A stretch of DNA of 64,000 nt from Eggerthellaceae bacterium (GTDB lineage Bacteria > Actinomycetota > Coriobacteriia > Coriobacteriales > Eggerthellaceae). This document shows positions 26,383 to 36,224 of this stretch, in pieces. The stretch covers positions 62,001 to 126,000 of the forward strand of contig JAAVZC010000013.1 in the NCBI GenBank assembly GCA_022791455.1, read 5' to 3'. Both the position numbers and the translations under genes were made by a program. Below the pieces are notes generated by a model. The model did no database searches, had not been told where the DNA came from, and saw nothing but the letters and a program-made list of their open reading frames with translations. Position 1 is the stretch's first letter; each line of letters starts with the position of its first letter.

Positions 26383-27582
26383 TTGAACGTTCTTGTAATT
26401 AACGCAGGCTCCTCTTCTCTCAAGTACCAGCTCATCAATGTCGAAAAGCACGAGGTGCTCGCCAAGGGCATCTGCGAGCGCGTGGGCTCGGCGGACGCCT
26501 TCCACAAGCACGGTATCGACGAGAACGAGGAAGTGATCGACGCCCAGATGGCCGACCACAACGAGGCCATGGCGCTCGTGCTCGAGTCGCTCACTTCCGG
26601 CCCTGCCAAGGCCATCGATTCGCTGGACGAAATCGACGCCATCGGCCACCGCATTGTGCAGGGCGGCAGCTACTTCGACAAATCCGTATTCATCGACGAG
26701 GACGTCATTCAGAAGATCGACGAGCTGGCCGAATTGGCGCCGCTTCACAACAAAGCTGCCCTTATGGGAATACATGCGTGCCAGGAGCATATGCCGGGCA
26801 AGCCCATGGTAGCGGTGTTCGACACGTCCTTCTTCCAGACGTTGCCGCCGAAGGCCTACATGTATCCGCTGCCGTACGAGATGTACGAGAAACACGCCAT
26901 TCGCAAGTACGGCGCTCACGGCACGTCGCATCGCTACATTGCCGAACGAGCCGCCGCTTTCCTTGACGAGCCGCTGGAAGATTTGAAGCTGATCACCTGC
27001 CATTTGGGCAATGGCTGCTCCATCTCCGCCATCGACCATGGTGTCGCTATCGACACCTCCATGGGGCTCACCCCGCTCGACGGTCTTATGATGGGAACCC
27101 GTTGCGGTGCCATCGACCCCGCCATCGTTACCTATCTTATCGACCACGAGAACCTCACAGCCCAAGAGGCGAACGATCTCATGAACAAGCAGTCGGGGCT
27201 TTTGGGCATCTCCGGCCTTTCCAACGACTTGCGCACCATTCGCAAGGCCTCCGAAGAAGGGCATGAGCGCGCGCAGCTGGCTTACGAGATGTACTCCAAT
27301 TCCGTGAAGAAGTTCATCGGATCCTACATTGCCGTGCTCGGCGGCGTGGACGCCATCGTGCTCACGGCCGGCGTGGGGGAGAATTGCGACAAGATGCGGC
27401 GTATGATCTTCGCAGGGCTGAACTCCATCGGCATCGAGCTTGACCCGGAAAAGAACCGCGAGCGCGGCTACGAACGTGAGATCTCCACCGACGAGTCCCT
27501 CGTTCGCGTCATCGTTATCCCCACGAACGAGGAATACATGATCGCGCGCGACACCTACGAGATCGTCGAGACCATTCTCTAA
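26383..27582 (+). CDS. ackA: acetate kinase
   Basis: Makes ATP and acetate from acetyl phosphate. Family signatures are NAGSSSLKYQL at the N terminus, GHRIVQGG, VFDTSFFQT and GAHGTSHRYIA. Length 399 is normal. The start codon is TTG at 26383, fixed by the strong TAAGGAGG and alignment of the N terminus. pta follows 42 bases later, the reverse of the common pta-ackA order. Together they give substrate-level ATP from acetyl-CoA. Confidence 0.98.
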   Translation: MNVLVINAGSSSLKYQLINVEKHEVLAKGICERVGSADAFHKHGIDENEEVIDAQMADHNEAMALVLESLTSGPAKAIDSLDEIDAIGHRIVQGGSYFDKSVFIDEDVIQKIDELAELAPLHNKAALMGIHACQEHMPGKPMVAVFDTSFFQTLPPKAYMYPLPYEMYEKHAIRKYGAHGTSHRYIAERAAAFLDEPLEDLKLITCHLGNGCSISAIDHGVAIDTSMGLTPLDGLMMGTRCGAIDPAIVTYLIDHENLTAQEANDLMNKQSGLLGISGLSNDLRTIRKASEEGHERAQLAYEMYSNSVKKFIGSYIAVLGGVDAIVLTAGVGENCDKMRRMIFAGLNSIGIELDPEKNRERGYEREISTDESLVRVIVIPTNEEYMIARDTYEIVETIL

Positions 27583-27624
27583 ACACAGCTTCTATTTCAC
27601 CGCTTCCCCAGAAAGAAGGCCCTT

Positions 27625-28617
27625 ATGAGCACGTTCCTCGATTCCATGATCGATCGCGCCCGCGCTGACAAGAAGACCATCGTCCTGCCCGAAGGCAACG
27701 ATCCGCGCACACTGGAGGCAGCGGAAAAGGCGTTGGCGGCGAACATCGCCAATCTGATCATTTTGGGCAACAAAGAGGAGATTGCCGCCTCCGGGTTCAA
27801 CCTGGAAGGCGCCACCGTCATCGACCCCGCTACTTCCGAGCTGCGCGAGCCCTTCGCCGAACAGCTGGCCGAGCTGCGCAAGGCCAAGGGGATGACCTAC
27901 GAGATGGCGCTCGCCCTCATGGACGACGTGCTGTATTTCGGCGTCATGATGGTGAAGGCGGGACGTGCCGACGGCATGGTGGCCGGCGCCTGTCACGCCA
28001 CTGGCGACGTACTGCGCCCCTGCCTGCAAATTCTGAAATGCGCCCCCGGCGTGAAGCTGGTGAGCTCCTTCTTCGTCATGGTGGTCCCGAACTGCGAGTA
28101 CGGCCAGGACGGCACCTTCATCTTCAGCGACTGCGGCCTGGAAGTGCAGCCGACGGCTGAGAACCTGGCCCACATTGCCGTGAATTCCGCAAAGAGCTGG
28201 CAGACCATCATGGGCACCGAGCCCAAGGTGGCGCTGCTGTCCCATTCGTCCTACGGTTCGGCGAAAAACGACGACGCAAACAAGGTGGTAGAAGCTACCG
28301 CCCTTGCGCACGAGCTGGCGCCCGCCCTGCTTCTGGACGGCGAGCTGCAGCTGGACGCCGCCATCGTCCCTTCAGTCGGCCAGTCCAAGGCACCGGGCTC
28401 CTCGGTGGCGGGACAGGCGAACATCCTCATCTTCCCCGACCTGGACGCGGGCAACATCGGCTACAAGCTGGTGCAGCGCCTGGCGAAGGCGGAGGCCTAC
28501 GGCCCCATCACCCAGGGCATCGCCGCGCCCGTGAACGACCTTTCCCGCGGCTGCACCGCCGACGACATCGTGGGCGTCATCGCCATCACGTGCGTTCAGG
28601 CGCAGGCCAAATCTTAG
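27625..28617 (+). CDS. pta: phosphate acetyltransferase
   Basis: Converts acetyl-CoA and phosphate to acetyl phosphate, the substrate of the upstream AckA. It is the short form (330 residues, single PTA_PTB domain), with VLPEGNDPRTLEAA near the N terminus, LSHSSYGSAKND in the active-site region, and GELQLDAAIVP and NILIFPDLDAGNIGYK near the C terminus. AGAAGGCCC precedes the ATG. Confidence 0.97.
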   Translation: MSTFLDSMIDRARADKKTIVLPEGNDPRTLEAAEKALAANIANLIILGNKEEIAASGFNLEGATVIDPATSELREPFAEQLAELRKAKGMTYEMALALMDDVLYFGVMMVKAGRADGMVAGACHATGDVLRPCLQILKCAPGVKLVSSFFVMVVPNCEYGQDGTFIFSDCGLEVQPTAENLAHIAVNSAKSWQTIMGTEPKVALLSHSSYGSAKNDDANKVVEATALAHELAPALLLDGELQLDAAIVPSVGQSKAPGSSVAGQANILIFPDLDAGNIGYKLVQRLAKAEAYGPITQGIAAPVNDLSRGCTADDIVGVIAITCVQAQAKS

Positions 28618-28681
28618 GTTTCTCTGTAAGTCTCTGCGAGATCTCTGAAAACAGGTACAATACGAACCGCTCAAGCATAAC

Positions 28682-28709
28682 GGGGCCGACGGAAGACGTC
28701 GGCTCCTTT
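28682..28709 (+). terminator. hairpin between pta and glf
   Basis: GGGGCCGACG (28682-28691) pairs with CGTCGGCTCC (28697-28706), one G-T pair, loop GAAGA, then TTTC. A TACAAT hexamer lies just upstream at 28656-28661, so it could act as the pta terminator or as an attenuator in the glf leader. Confidence 0.65.
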
Positions 28710-28750
28710 CGCGAATAGACCGCCCCATGACCGGAGAGGAACCACGATCC

Positions 28751-29965
28751 ATGGCAGTTAACTACGTCCCCTTCGCCGCCGTTGATATGGAGCAGATCGA
28801 CGCCGTTGTCGTCGGCAGCGGCTTTGCCGGCAGCGTCGTCGCCCGCGAGCTGGCGGAACGGGGTGGCAAGCGCGTCCTCATCATTGAAAAGCGCAACCAT
28901 GTGGGCGGAAACATGTACGATTGCCTGGACGACGCCGGCATTCTGGTGCATGCATACGGCCCCCACATCTTCCACACCAACAACCAGCGCGCCTACGATT
29001 ACCTTGGGCGCTTCACGAATTGGCGCACCTACCAGCACGAGGTACTGGCCGACTGGCACGGCACCTACATCCCGGTGCCCTTCAACAAGAACTCCATGGA
29101 GATCGTCTTCGGGCCCGAAAAAGCGCAGCGCCTTATTGAGAAGATGATCGAGACCTTCGGCGACGAGCGCAAGGTGACTATTACCGAGCTGCGCGCGCAG
29201 GAAGATCCGGAGCTGGCCGAAGTGGCGGATTTCGTCTACCAGAATGTGTTCCTCTACTACACCCAAAAGCAGTGGGGTCTCACGCCCGAAGAGGTGGACC
29301 CCTCTGTCACCGCGCGCGTGCCCGTGTTCATCTCCCGCGACAACCGCTATTTCCAGGACGCCTTCCAGGGCATGCCGGGGGAGGGCTACACGGCGCTGTT
29401 TCTGCAGATGCTCGACCATCCCAACATTTCCGTGGCACTGGAAACCGAGGCGGAGAGCGTGATGGGGCTGGAATTCGAGAGCGAGGCGGAAGATGCCGGC
29501 CTTTCTGCCATCACCCTGAAGGACCGTCCTTTCGAGGGACCCATCATCTACACGGGCCCGCTTGACGAGTTGTTCCTGGCGCGCTTCGGCCGCTTGCCCT
29601 ATCGCAGCCTGGATTTCGTCTACGAGACCTACGACGAGGAGATGAAATTCCCGGTGGGCACGGTGAACTTCACTGTTTCCGAGGACTACACCCGTATCAC
29701 CGAGTTCAAGCACCTCACCGGCCAGGTGGCCCCCAACACCACCATCATGAAGGAATACTCGCGCGCCTACGAGGACCCGCGCACTCAGATTCCCTACTAC
29801 GCCATTATCAATCCCGAGAACAACGCGCACTACCAGCGTTACCGCCAGCTGACGGAGACCCTGCCGAACTTCTACCCGCTGGGACGCTTGGCGGAGTATC
29901 GCTACTACAATATGGACGCCATCGTCGCGCTTGCGCTGAACTTGGCCGACGAGCTGCTGGCCTAG
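28751..29965 (+). CDS. glf: UDP-galactopyranose mutase
   Basis: Flavoenzyme interconverting UDP-galactopyranose and UDP-galactofuranose for cell-surface glycans. The FAD-binding VVVGSGFAGSVVARELAERG is followed by the characteristic HAYGPHIFHTNN; the C-terminal region with YYAIINPENNAHYQRYR and GRLAEYRYYNMD is diagnostic. I choose ATG 28751, with GGAGAGGAA 8 bases upstream, over ATG 28727; length 404 residues. The downstream family 2 glycosyltransferase is a likely user of the product. Confidence 0.95.
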   Translation: MAVNYVPFAAVDMEQIDAVVVGSGFAGSVVARELAERGGKRVLIIEKRNHVGGNMYDCLDDAGILVHAYGPHIFHTNNQRAYDYLGRFTNWRTYQHEVLADWHGTYIPVPFNKNSMEIVFGPEKAQRLIEKMIETFGDERKVTITELRAQEDPELAEVADFVYQNVFLYYTQKQWGLTPEEVDPSVTARVPVFISRDNRYFQDAFQGMPGEGYTALFLQMLDHPNISVALETEAESVMGLEFESEAEDAGLSAITLKDRPFEGPIIYTGPLDELFLARFGRLPYRSLDFVYETYDEEMKFPVGTVNFTVSEDYTRITEFKHLTGQVAPNTTIMKEYSRAYEDPRTQIPYYAIINPENNAHYQRYRQLTETLPNFYPLGRLAEYRYYNMDAIVALALNLADELLA

Positions 29966-29987
29966 ACTAAGACACTGAGAGGTTCCG

Positions 29988-31007
29988 ATGAAAACCGTAT
30001 CTTTCGCCGTTCCCTGCTTCAATTCCGCCGAGTACATGGACGTGTGCATCGAATCGCTTCTGGCCTGCGGAGAGGACATCGAGATCCTCATTGTGGACGA
30101 CGGCTCCACTAAGGACAATACCGCCGAGAAGGCTGACGAGTGGCAGGAGCGCTATCCGGACATCATCCGAGCCATCCACAAGCCCAATGGCGGCCACGGG
30201 TCGGCCGTCAATACGGGCCTCGAGCACGCCACCGGCTTCTACTACAAGGTGGTGGACTCCGACGACTGGCTGAACCCCGAGGCTATGGCGCCTCTCATGG
30301 CCTACATGCGCGAGCAGATTAACGCGCCCACTCCTACCGACCTTGTCATTGCCAACTACGTGTACGAGAAGGTGCACGAGGGGGTGCAGACCCCCATGGA
30401 CTACAAAGGCGTGTTCCCCGAAGGCCGCGAGTTCGGCTGGGAAGAGGTGGGCAGCTTCGGCGTCAGCCAGTACCTGCTCATGCACTCGGTGTACTATCGC
30501 ACCGAAATGCTGAAGAAGATGGGGCTGAAGCTTCCAGAGCACTGCTTCTATGTGGACAACATCTTCGTTTACGAGCCGCTGCCCTACGTGCGCACCATGC
30601 GCTACTTCAACGAGGACGCCTACCGCTACTTCATTGGGCGCGAGGGCCAGTCGGTGAACGAGGCCACCATGCTCAAGCGCGTGGACCAGCAGCTGCGGGT
30701 CACGCGCACCATGATCGACGCGGTGGACGCCACCAAGGTGGAGCCGCGCCCGCTGCGCCACTACATGGTGAATTACCTCTCCATGATGATGTGCATCTGC
30801 TCGGTGTTCCTGCGCATGAGCGGCACCAAGGAAGACGAGGAAAAACTCAAGGGCATCTGGGCCTATCTGAAGGAGAAGAATCCCAACCTGTATCTGCGGG
30901 TGCGCACGAACATCGTGAACCTGGGCACCAATATTCCCACTGCCGTTGGGCGCCGCATTGGGCTTGGCGGCTATCACATCGCCCAAAAACTGTTTAATTT
31001 CAACTAA
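29988..31007 (+). CDS. family 2 glycosyltransferase
   Basis: Transfers a sugar from a nucleotide donor onto a surface glycan or lipid acceptor. The GT-A fold start VSFAVPCFNSAEYMDVCIESLL is followed by the nucleotide-binding VDDGSTKDNT and the metal-binding DSDDW. Length 339, no clear membrane helix. Position directly behind glf, 22 bases apart, suggests a galactofuranose-containing polymer, but the donor is inference. Confidence 0.88.
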   Translation: MKTVSFAVPCFNSAEYMDVCIESLLACGEDIEILIVDDGSTKDNTAEKADEWQERYPDIIRAIHKPNGGHGSAVNTGLEHATGFYYKVVDSDDWLNPEAMAPLMAYMREQINAPTPTDLVIANYVYEKVHEGVQTPMDYKGVFPEGREFGWEEVGSFGVSQYLLMHSVYYRTEMLKKMGLKLPEHCFYVDNIFVYEPLPYVRTMRYFNEDAYRYFIGREGQSVNEATMLKRVDQQLRVTRTMIDAVDATKVEPRPLRHYMVNYLSMMMCICSVFLRMSGTKEDEEKLKGIWAYLKEKNPNLYLRVRTNIVNLGTNIPTAVGRRIGLGGYHIAQKLFNFN

Positions 31008-31039
31008 GGGAACACTGCGCCGCCCGGGCCGTCGCTTGC

Positions 31040-31045
31040 TATAAT
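31040..31045 (+). promoter_or_regulatory. -10 element before degV
   Basis: A consensus TATAAT hexamer 50 bases upstream of the degV start. No matching -35 was recognised. Confidence 0.45.
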
Positions 31046-31095
31046 CGCTCGGACAACTGCGCAGATACTTGCATTTTCGCTCATAGGAGGGCACC

Positions 31096-31968
31096 GTGGC
31101 ATTTGAGATCGTTACCGACTCGTCCAGCAATTTGACCGAAGACATGATCGACGAGTACGGGCTGCACATCCTGCCCTTGCGGTTCATCATCGATGGAGAC
31201 AACTACACCAGCTACCTCAAAGGCGAGAAGACCGACCTTTCCCAGTTCTACCGCATGATGCGCGAGGGGAAAGTGGTCACCACGTCGCTGCCGAGCCTGG
31301 AGTATTCCGAATCGGTGTTCCGCTCTATCCTGGATGCCGGCAATGACGTGCTCTATCTGGGCTTTTCCAGCGGCCTCTCCGGCACCTTCGAGGCAATCGA
31401 CATCCTCATCCGCCAGCTGGCGAAGGAATACCCCAACCGCAAGCTCATCGCCGTTGACACCCTGGCGGCTTCCGGCGGGGAAGGGCTTTTGGTCTGGTAC
31501 GCCGCCAACATGGCGCGCGAGGGCAAGTCGCTTGAGGAAGTGGCGCAATGGGTCGAGGACAATAAGTTGCACCTGGCTCACTGGTTCACGGTGGACGACC
31601 TCATGTTCTTGTTCCGCGGCGGCCGCGTGTCGAAGACGAGCGCTTGGGCGGGCACGCTGCTGAACATCAAGCCGGTCATGCATGTGGACGACGAGGGCCA
31701 CCTCATTCCGCTTGAAAAGGTGCGTGGTCGCAAGAAGTCCCTGAAGGCGCTCGTTGACCACATGGAGCAGTCGGCAATTGCGCCCGTGGCGGACCAGACG
31801 GTCTTCATCACCCATGGCGACTGCCTGGACGAAGCGGAGTACCTGGCCGATATGGTGAAGGAGCGCTTCGGCGTGAAAGACGTGGTCATCAACTGGGTGG
31901 ATCCGGTTATCGGCGCCCATTCCGGCCCCGGCACCATGGCCCTGTTCTTCCTGGCCGACAAGCGCTAG
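31096..31968 (+). CDS. DegV family fatty-acid-binding protein
   Basis: Soluble protein that binds one fatty acid; in Gram-positive bacteria related FakB proteins deliver it to a kinase for phospholipid synthesis. The family start FEIVTDSSSNL, the YLGFSSGLSGTFEA segment and FRGGRVSK are all visible. Length 290 is normal. The GTG start follows ATAGGAGGGC. Its last base overlaps the dinB start. No fakA was seen in the window. Confidence 0.93.
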   Translation: MAFEIVTDSSSNLTEDMIDEYGLHILPLRFIIDGDNYTSYLKGEKTDLSQFYRMMREGKVVTTSLPSLEYSESVFRSILDAGNDVLYLGFSSGLSGTFEAIDILIRQLAKEYPNRKLIAVDTLAASGGEGLLVWYAANMAREGKSLEEVAQWVEDNKLHLAHWFTVDDLMFLFRGGRVSKTSAWAGTLLNIKPVMHVDDEGHLIPLEKVRGRKKSLKALVDHMEQSAIAPVADQTVFITHGDCLDEAEYLADMVKERFGVKDVVINWVDPVIGAHSGPGTMALFFLADKR

Positions 31969-33236
31969 TGGACCATTCCTCGCCGCTGGGCCCGTGGGAG
32001 GGGCGCGCCATCCTTCTGGTGGATTTGGACGCTTTCTTCGCGTCGGTCGAGCAACTGGATCATCCCGCCTGGCGGGGCAAGCCGGTCATCGTGGGTGGCG
32101 ATGCGCACCGCCACGGCGTGGTTTCTACCTGTTCATATGAGGCACGGGCATACGGCGTGCGCTCCGCCATGCCCGCTTCCACCGCGGCGCGCCTGTGCCC
32201 CGATGCCATTTGGACCCCCGGGCATTTCGACCGCTACCGGGCAGTCTCGAAGCAGGTCATGGATATTTTGCGCGACGAGACGCCGCTCGTGCAGCAGGTT
32301 TCTATCGACGAGGCCTTCGTGGACGTTACCCCCAACCAGCTCAACACCGAGCACCCGGTATCAATCGCCTGCCGCATCCAAGAGCGCGTGGCGGCGCTGG
32401 GCGTCACCTGCTCTATTGGGGTGGGGACCACCAAAGCCGTGGCGAAGATAGCTTCCGACCAGGACAAACCGCGAGGCATCACCGTCGTCTACCCTGGCAC
32501 CGAACGCGCCTTCATGGCACCGCTTCCCATTCGGGACCTAAGCGGCATCGGGCCCGCGGCCGAGGCGGCCCTGAAAGCGCGGGGCATCAAGACGTTGGGG
32601 CAGATGGCGGAGGCAAGCACCGACTTACTGCGCAGCGTGTTCGGCGTTCGCGCCATCGAAATGCGCCTGCGCGCCGCAGGGGCAGACACTTCGGAGGTCT
32701 CCCTCGAAGACGAGGTGAAGTCAGTCTCCCACGAGGTTACTTTCGCCGAAGACCTCACTCGCGAGGCGGATATCCTTGCAAGCCTGTTCAGCATCTCGTC
32801 GAACGTCGGCCGACGGTTGCGCCGCAAGGGTCTCAAGGGCCGCACGCTTGCCGTTCGCATGCGCTACGACGACCGCACCACTCGCAGCGTGCAGCGGCAG
32901 CTTCCCGCGCCCTCCGACGACGAGCTGTCCTGGCGTGCGCTGTTCCCCGCCATGGTGCGAGAGCTGTGGTCTCCCGGAATGAAAGTTCGCCTGTTGGGAG
33001 TTGGGGTTTCGGGGTTCGACGAACGGGCGGGACAGTTGGATAGCCTGTTCGATACCCTGGAAGAAATGCCCGAGGCCGCCAATCGTGCGGCAGGGGAGAA
33101 GAACCAGCGTCTTCTTGCTGCCACCGACCAGCTGAAAGAGCGCTTCGGCGAAGGGGCAGTACGCTTCGGAAGCGACCTGTCCTTCGAGGGCAAGAACACC
33201 GGATCCTCCAGCAAAAACCCCGCCGATTACAAATAG
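31968..33236 (+). CDS. dinB: DNA polymerase IV (Y-family)
   Basis: Translesion DNA polymerase. The catalytic motifs VDLDAFFASVEQ and VSIDEAFVDVT (the SIDEA acidic pair) are present, followed by helix-hairpin-helix and little-finger domains; length 422. The GTG start overlaps the degV TAG by one base, so it appears translated with degV rather than from its own SOS promoter. No LexA-like box was seen upstream. A second, different Y-family polymerase is at 47.1-48.6 kb. Confidence 0.94.
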   Translation: MDHSSPLGPWEGRAILLVDLDAFFASVEQLDHPAWRGKPVIVGGDAHRHGVVSTCSYEARAYGVRSAMPASTAARLCPDAIWTPGHFDRYRAVSKQVMDILRDETPLVQQVSIDEAFVDVTPNQLNTEHPVSIACRIQERVAALGVTCSIGVGTTKAVAKIASDQDKPRGITVVYPGTERAFMAPLPIRDLSGIGPAAEAALKARGIKTLGQMAEASTDLLRSVFGVRAIEMRLRAAGADTSEVSLEDEVKSVSHEVTFAEDLTREADILASLFSISSNVGRRLRRKGLKGRTLAVRMRYDDRTTRSVQRQLPAPSDDELSWRALFPAMVRELWSPGMKVRLLGVGVSGFDERAGQLDSLFDTLEEMPEAANRAAGEKNQRLLAATDQLKERFGEGAVRFGSDLSFEGKNTGSSSKNPADYK

Positions 33237-33315
33237 CCATACGCGGCTTTGTCGCTCCCGTGCGCCTTTTATGGGACGGAGCGGATTAAAGCCCCTCTCA
33301 CCGGGCGCATTGCCG

Positions 33316-33321
33316 TATAAT
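33316..33321 (+). promoter_or_regulatory. -10 element before ileS
   Basis: TATAAT in the context GCCGTATAAT, 58 bases upstream of the ileS GTG. It implies a leader of about 50 bases, too short for a T-box. Confidence 0.5.
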
Positions 33322-33379
33322 TGGCAAGTTTGAATATGGAATACTTCGCCCGTTGAAACAGGAAAGGTGAGATGGGACC

Positions 33380-36223
33380 GTGGCCAACAGTTACAAAGAC
33401 ACGATGAACCTTCCTCAAACTGACTTCTCCATGAGAGCAAACCTGCCCGAAAACGAGCCCAAGCGGCTGGAGAAATGGAACGAGGAGCAGATCTACTGGA
33501 AAGTACTGGAGAAGAACAAGGACGGCAAGCCCTTCGTGCTTCATGATGGGCCGCCTTACGCCAACGGCCCCATCCACATCGGTCACTCCTTCAACAAGAT
33601 TCTCAAGGACTTCGTGAACAAGAGCCACGCCCAGCGCGGTTTCTACACCCCCTACATTCCCGGCTGGGACTGCCACGGCCAGCCGATCGAGCACATGGTG
33701 GAAGTCTCTTTGGGGCCCGAGAAGATGGCCGCCATCGATCAGCCCAGCCTTCGTCGCCTTTGCCGCGAATGGGCCGAGCGCTATGTGAACATCCAGCGCG
33801 AGGGCTTCAAGCGTCTGGGCGTCAACGGCGACTGGGAGCACCCTTATCTCACCTTCACCCCCAACTACGAGGCGGGCAACGTCGAGGTGTTCAAGGACAT
33901 GTACCTGAAGGGCTCCATCTACCAGGGCCGCAAGCCCATCCACTGGTGCCCCAACTGCCACACGGCACTCGCCGAGGCGGAAATCGAGTATAGCGACGAG
34001 GTATCGCCCTCCATCTTCGTGAACTTCAAGCTGGACGTAATGCCCGGCATCTTCGAGGCCAACGGCGCCACCGGCGATGCCTACGTGCTCATCTGGACCA
34101 CCACCCCCTGGACCCTGCCCGCCAACTCCGCCGTGAGCCTGGCGCCCGATGCCGAGTACGTGATGGTGCAGGCCGACGGCAAGAACATGATCATGGCGAA
34201 GGTGCTGGTGGAAGCCGTTGCCGCAGAAGCCGGCTGGGATAGCTACGAGCTTGTCTGCGACGCTGAGGGTAACCCGGTCACCGTGGCGGGCAAGCAGCTT
34301 TGCGGCCTTACCTACACCTGCCCCATCCGCCAGGACTTGCAGGGTTCCATCATCTACGGCGACCATGTGACGCTCGACACCGGTACCGGTGCTGTGCACA
34401 CCGCGCCCGGTCATGGCCAGGACGACTACCTGGTGGGCCTGGAGTTCGACATTCCCATGCGCATGCCGGTGGACGACAATGGCGTGCTGACCGCCGAGGC
34501 AGGCCGCTTCGCCGGCCTTTCCACCGATGACGCCAACCCGGTCATTATCGAGTGGCTGCGCGAGCAGGGAAGCCTGGTAGCCGAGAAGAAGATCGACCAC
34601 AGCTACCCTCATTGCTGGCGCTGCCACAAGCCGGTCATCTTCCGCGCCACCGAGCAGTGGTTCGTTTCCATGGACGAGAATTCCCTGCGCGAGGACGCGC
34701 TGCGGCTCATCAACAACGATGTGGAATGGGTGCCTGCGTGGGCAAAGAACCGCATCGGCTCCATGGTGGCCGACCGTCCCGACTGGTGCATCTCGCGCCA
34801 GCGCAGCTGGGGCGTGCCCATCCCGGTGTTCCGGTGCGAGAAGTGCGGCGAGGTAGTGGCCACCGAAGAGAGCTTCGACGCGGTCATCAAGCTGTTCAAC
34901 GAGCAGGGCGCCGACGCCTGGTTCATGCTGAAGCCGAGCGAGTATTTGCCCCGTACCGTCTGCTGCGAGAAGTGCGGCAGCCACGACCTGGTGCCCGAGA
35001 AGGACATCCTGGACGTGTGGTGGGAGTCCGGCGTTTCCCACACCAGCGTGCTGAAGCACCGCACCGCCGAGGGAATGCACTTCCCGGCCGACATGTACCT
35101 GGAGGGATCCGACCAGCACCGCGGCTGGTTCCAGTCCTCGCTGCTCACCTCGGTGGGCGCTTATGGCGTGGCCCCCTATAAGTCCGTCATGCACTGCGGC
35201 TTTACCATGGACGAACAGGGCCGCAAGATGTCGAAGTCGCTTGGAAACGGCGTTGATCCCGAAGAGGTCATGAACACCTTCGGCGCCGACGTGCTGCGCC
35301 TATGGGTGTCCTCGGTAGACTATTCCCAGGACGTCTCCATCTCGGACAACATCTTGAAGCAGGTGTCCGATGCCTACCGCCGCATCCGCAACACCTTCCG
35401 CTTCGTGCTGGGCAATCTGAACGATTTCGACGACGCGACGGACATGGTGGCCAGCTTCGACGAGCTGGAGCCCATCGACCAGTATGTGATGGTCCAGCTG
35501 GCTGACCTGGTGAAGGAAGTGGAGGCCGCCTACGAGACCTACCGCTTCAATGCGGTCTACCGCGCCATCTACGACTTTGCGAACGAGCTTTCCGCCGTCT
35601 ACATCGACGAGGCGAAGGATCGCCTGTACGCTGAGGCGCCGAACTCTCCGCGTCGCCGTGCCGTGCAGACGGTGCTCATGAACGTGCTGGAGGCCATGGT
35701 GCGCCTGGTGGCCCCCATCCTCTCCTTCACCGCCGACGAGATTTGGGAATGCTACCCGCCGGCCATCCGCGGCCGTGAGGGGCGTCCCTTCAGCGTGCAG
35801 CTGGCCGGCTGGCCCCATGTGCGCGACTTCGTGCCCGCTCTTCCGGATGCCGCCGCCCAAGAGCAGCTGCGCGCGGACTTCGCCCAGATCATGGCAGTAC
35901 GCGACGTTGTCACCAAAGCGCTTGAGGATGCCCGCAGCGCCAAGGTGATCAACAAGAGCCAAGAAGCGGCCGTGGCCCTGACGGTGCCGGCGGAGACGGC
36001 CGAGGTGCTCGGCCGCTACGACCGCGCGGTGCTGGAGGAGCTTTTCATTGTGGCCTCGGTGGACGTGGCCACGGGCGATGAGCTTGCGGCAGCAGTGACG
36101 GTAGCGGAAGGGGAGAAGTGCCCCCGCTGCTGGAACATCCGTGTGCTGGGCGGCAACCCCAACCATCCGGACGTGTGCGAGCGCTGCGGCGATGCGCTGG
36201 ACGCGATTGAGGCGGCGAAATAG
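33380..36223 (+). CDS. ileS: isoleucyl-tRNA synthetase
   Basis: Charges tRNA-Ile. The class I signatures are GPIHIGHSF (HIGH) and GRKMSKSLGNG (KMSKS); the editing domain lies between, and a C-terminal zinc ribbon CPRCW...CERCG ends the protein. Length 947 matches the bacterial type. The GTG start at 33380 has AAAGGTGAG 8 bases upstream. lspA follows one base after its stop, the common ileS-lspA arrangement. Confidence 0.97.
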   Translation: MANSYKDTMNLPQTDFSMRANLPENEPKRLEKWNEEQIYWKVLEKNKDGKPFVLHDGPPYANGPIHIGHSFNKILKDFVNKSHAQRGFYTPYIPGWDCHGQPIEHMVEVSLGPEKMAAIDQPSLRRLCREWAERYVNIQREGFKRLGVNGDWEHPYLTFTPNYEAGNVEVFKDMYLKGSIYQGRKPIHWCPNCHTALAEAEIEYSDEVSPSIFVNFKLDVMPGIFEANGATGDAYVLIWTTTPWTLPANSAVSLAPDAEYVMVQADGKNMIMAKVLVEAVAAEAGWDSYELVCDAEGNPVTVAGKQLCGLTYTCPIRQDLQGSIIYGDHVTLDTGTGAVHTAPGHGQDDYLVGLEFDIPMRMPVDDNGVLTAEAGRFAGLSTDDANPVIIEWLREQGSLVAEKKIDHSYPHCWRCHKPVIFRATEQWFVSMDENSLREDALRLINNDVEWVPAWAKNRIGSMVADRPDWCISRQRSWGVPIPVFRCEKCGEVVATEESFDAVIKLFNEQGADAWFMLKPSEYLPRTVCCEKCGSHDLVPEKDILDVWWESGVSHTSVLKHRTAEGMHFPADMYLEGSDQHRGWFQSSLLTSVGAYGVAPYKSVMHCGFTMDEQGRKMSKSLGNGVDPEEVMNTFGADVLRLWVSSVDYSQDVSISDNILKQVSDAYRRIRNTFRFVLGNLNDFDDATDMVASFDELEPIDQYVMVQLADLVKEVEAAYETYRFNAVYRAIYDFANELSAVYIDEAKDRLYAEAPNSPRRRAVQTVLMNVLEAMVRLVAPILSFTADEIWECYPPAIRGREGRPFSVQLAGWPHVRDFVPALPDAAAQEQLRADFAQIMAVRDVVTKALEDARSAKVINKSQEAAVALTVPAETAEVLGRYDRAVLEELFIVASVDVATGDELAAAVTVAEGEKCPRCWNIRVLGGNPNHPDVCERCGDALDAIEAAK

Positions 36224-36224
36224 C

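Noticed and set aside
33316..33392. Possible T-box leader before ileS (GATGGGACCGTGG resembles the T-box TGGNACCGCG core).
   Set aside because: A consensus TATAAT at 33316-33321 leaves a leader of only about 50 bases, no Stem I can be drawn, and the match overlaps the start codon.
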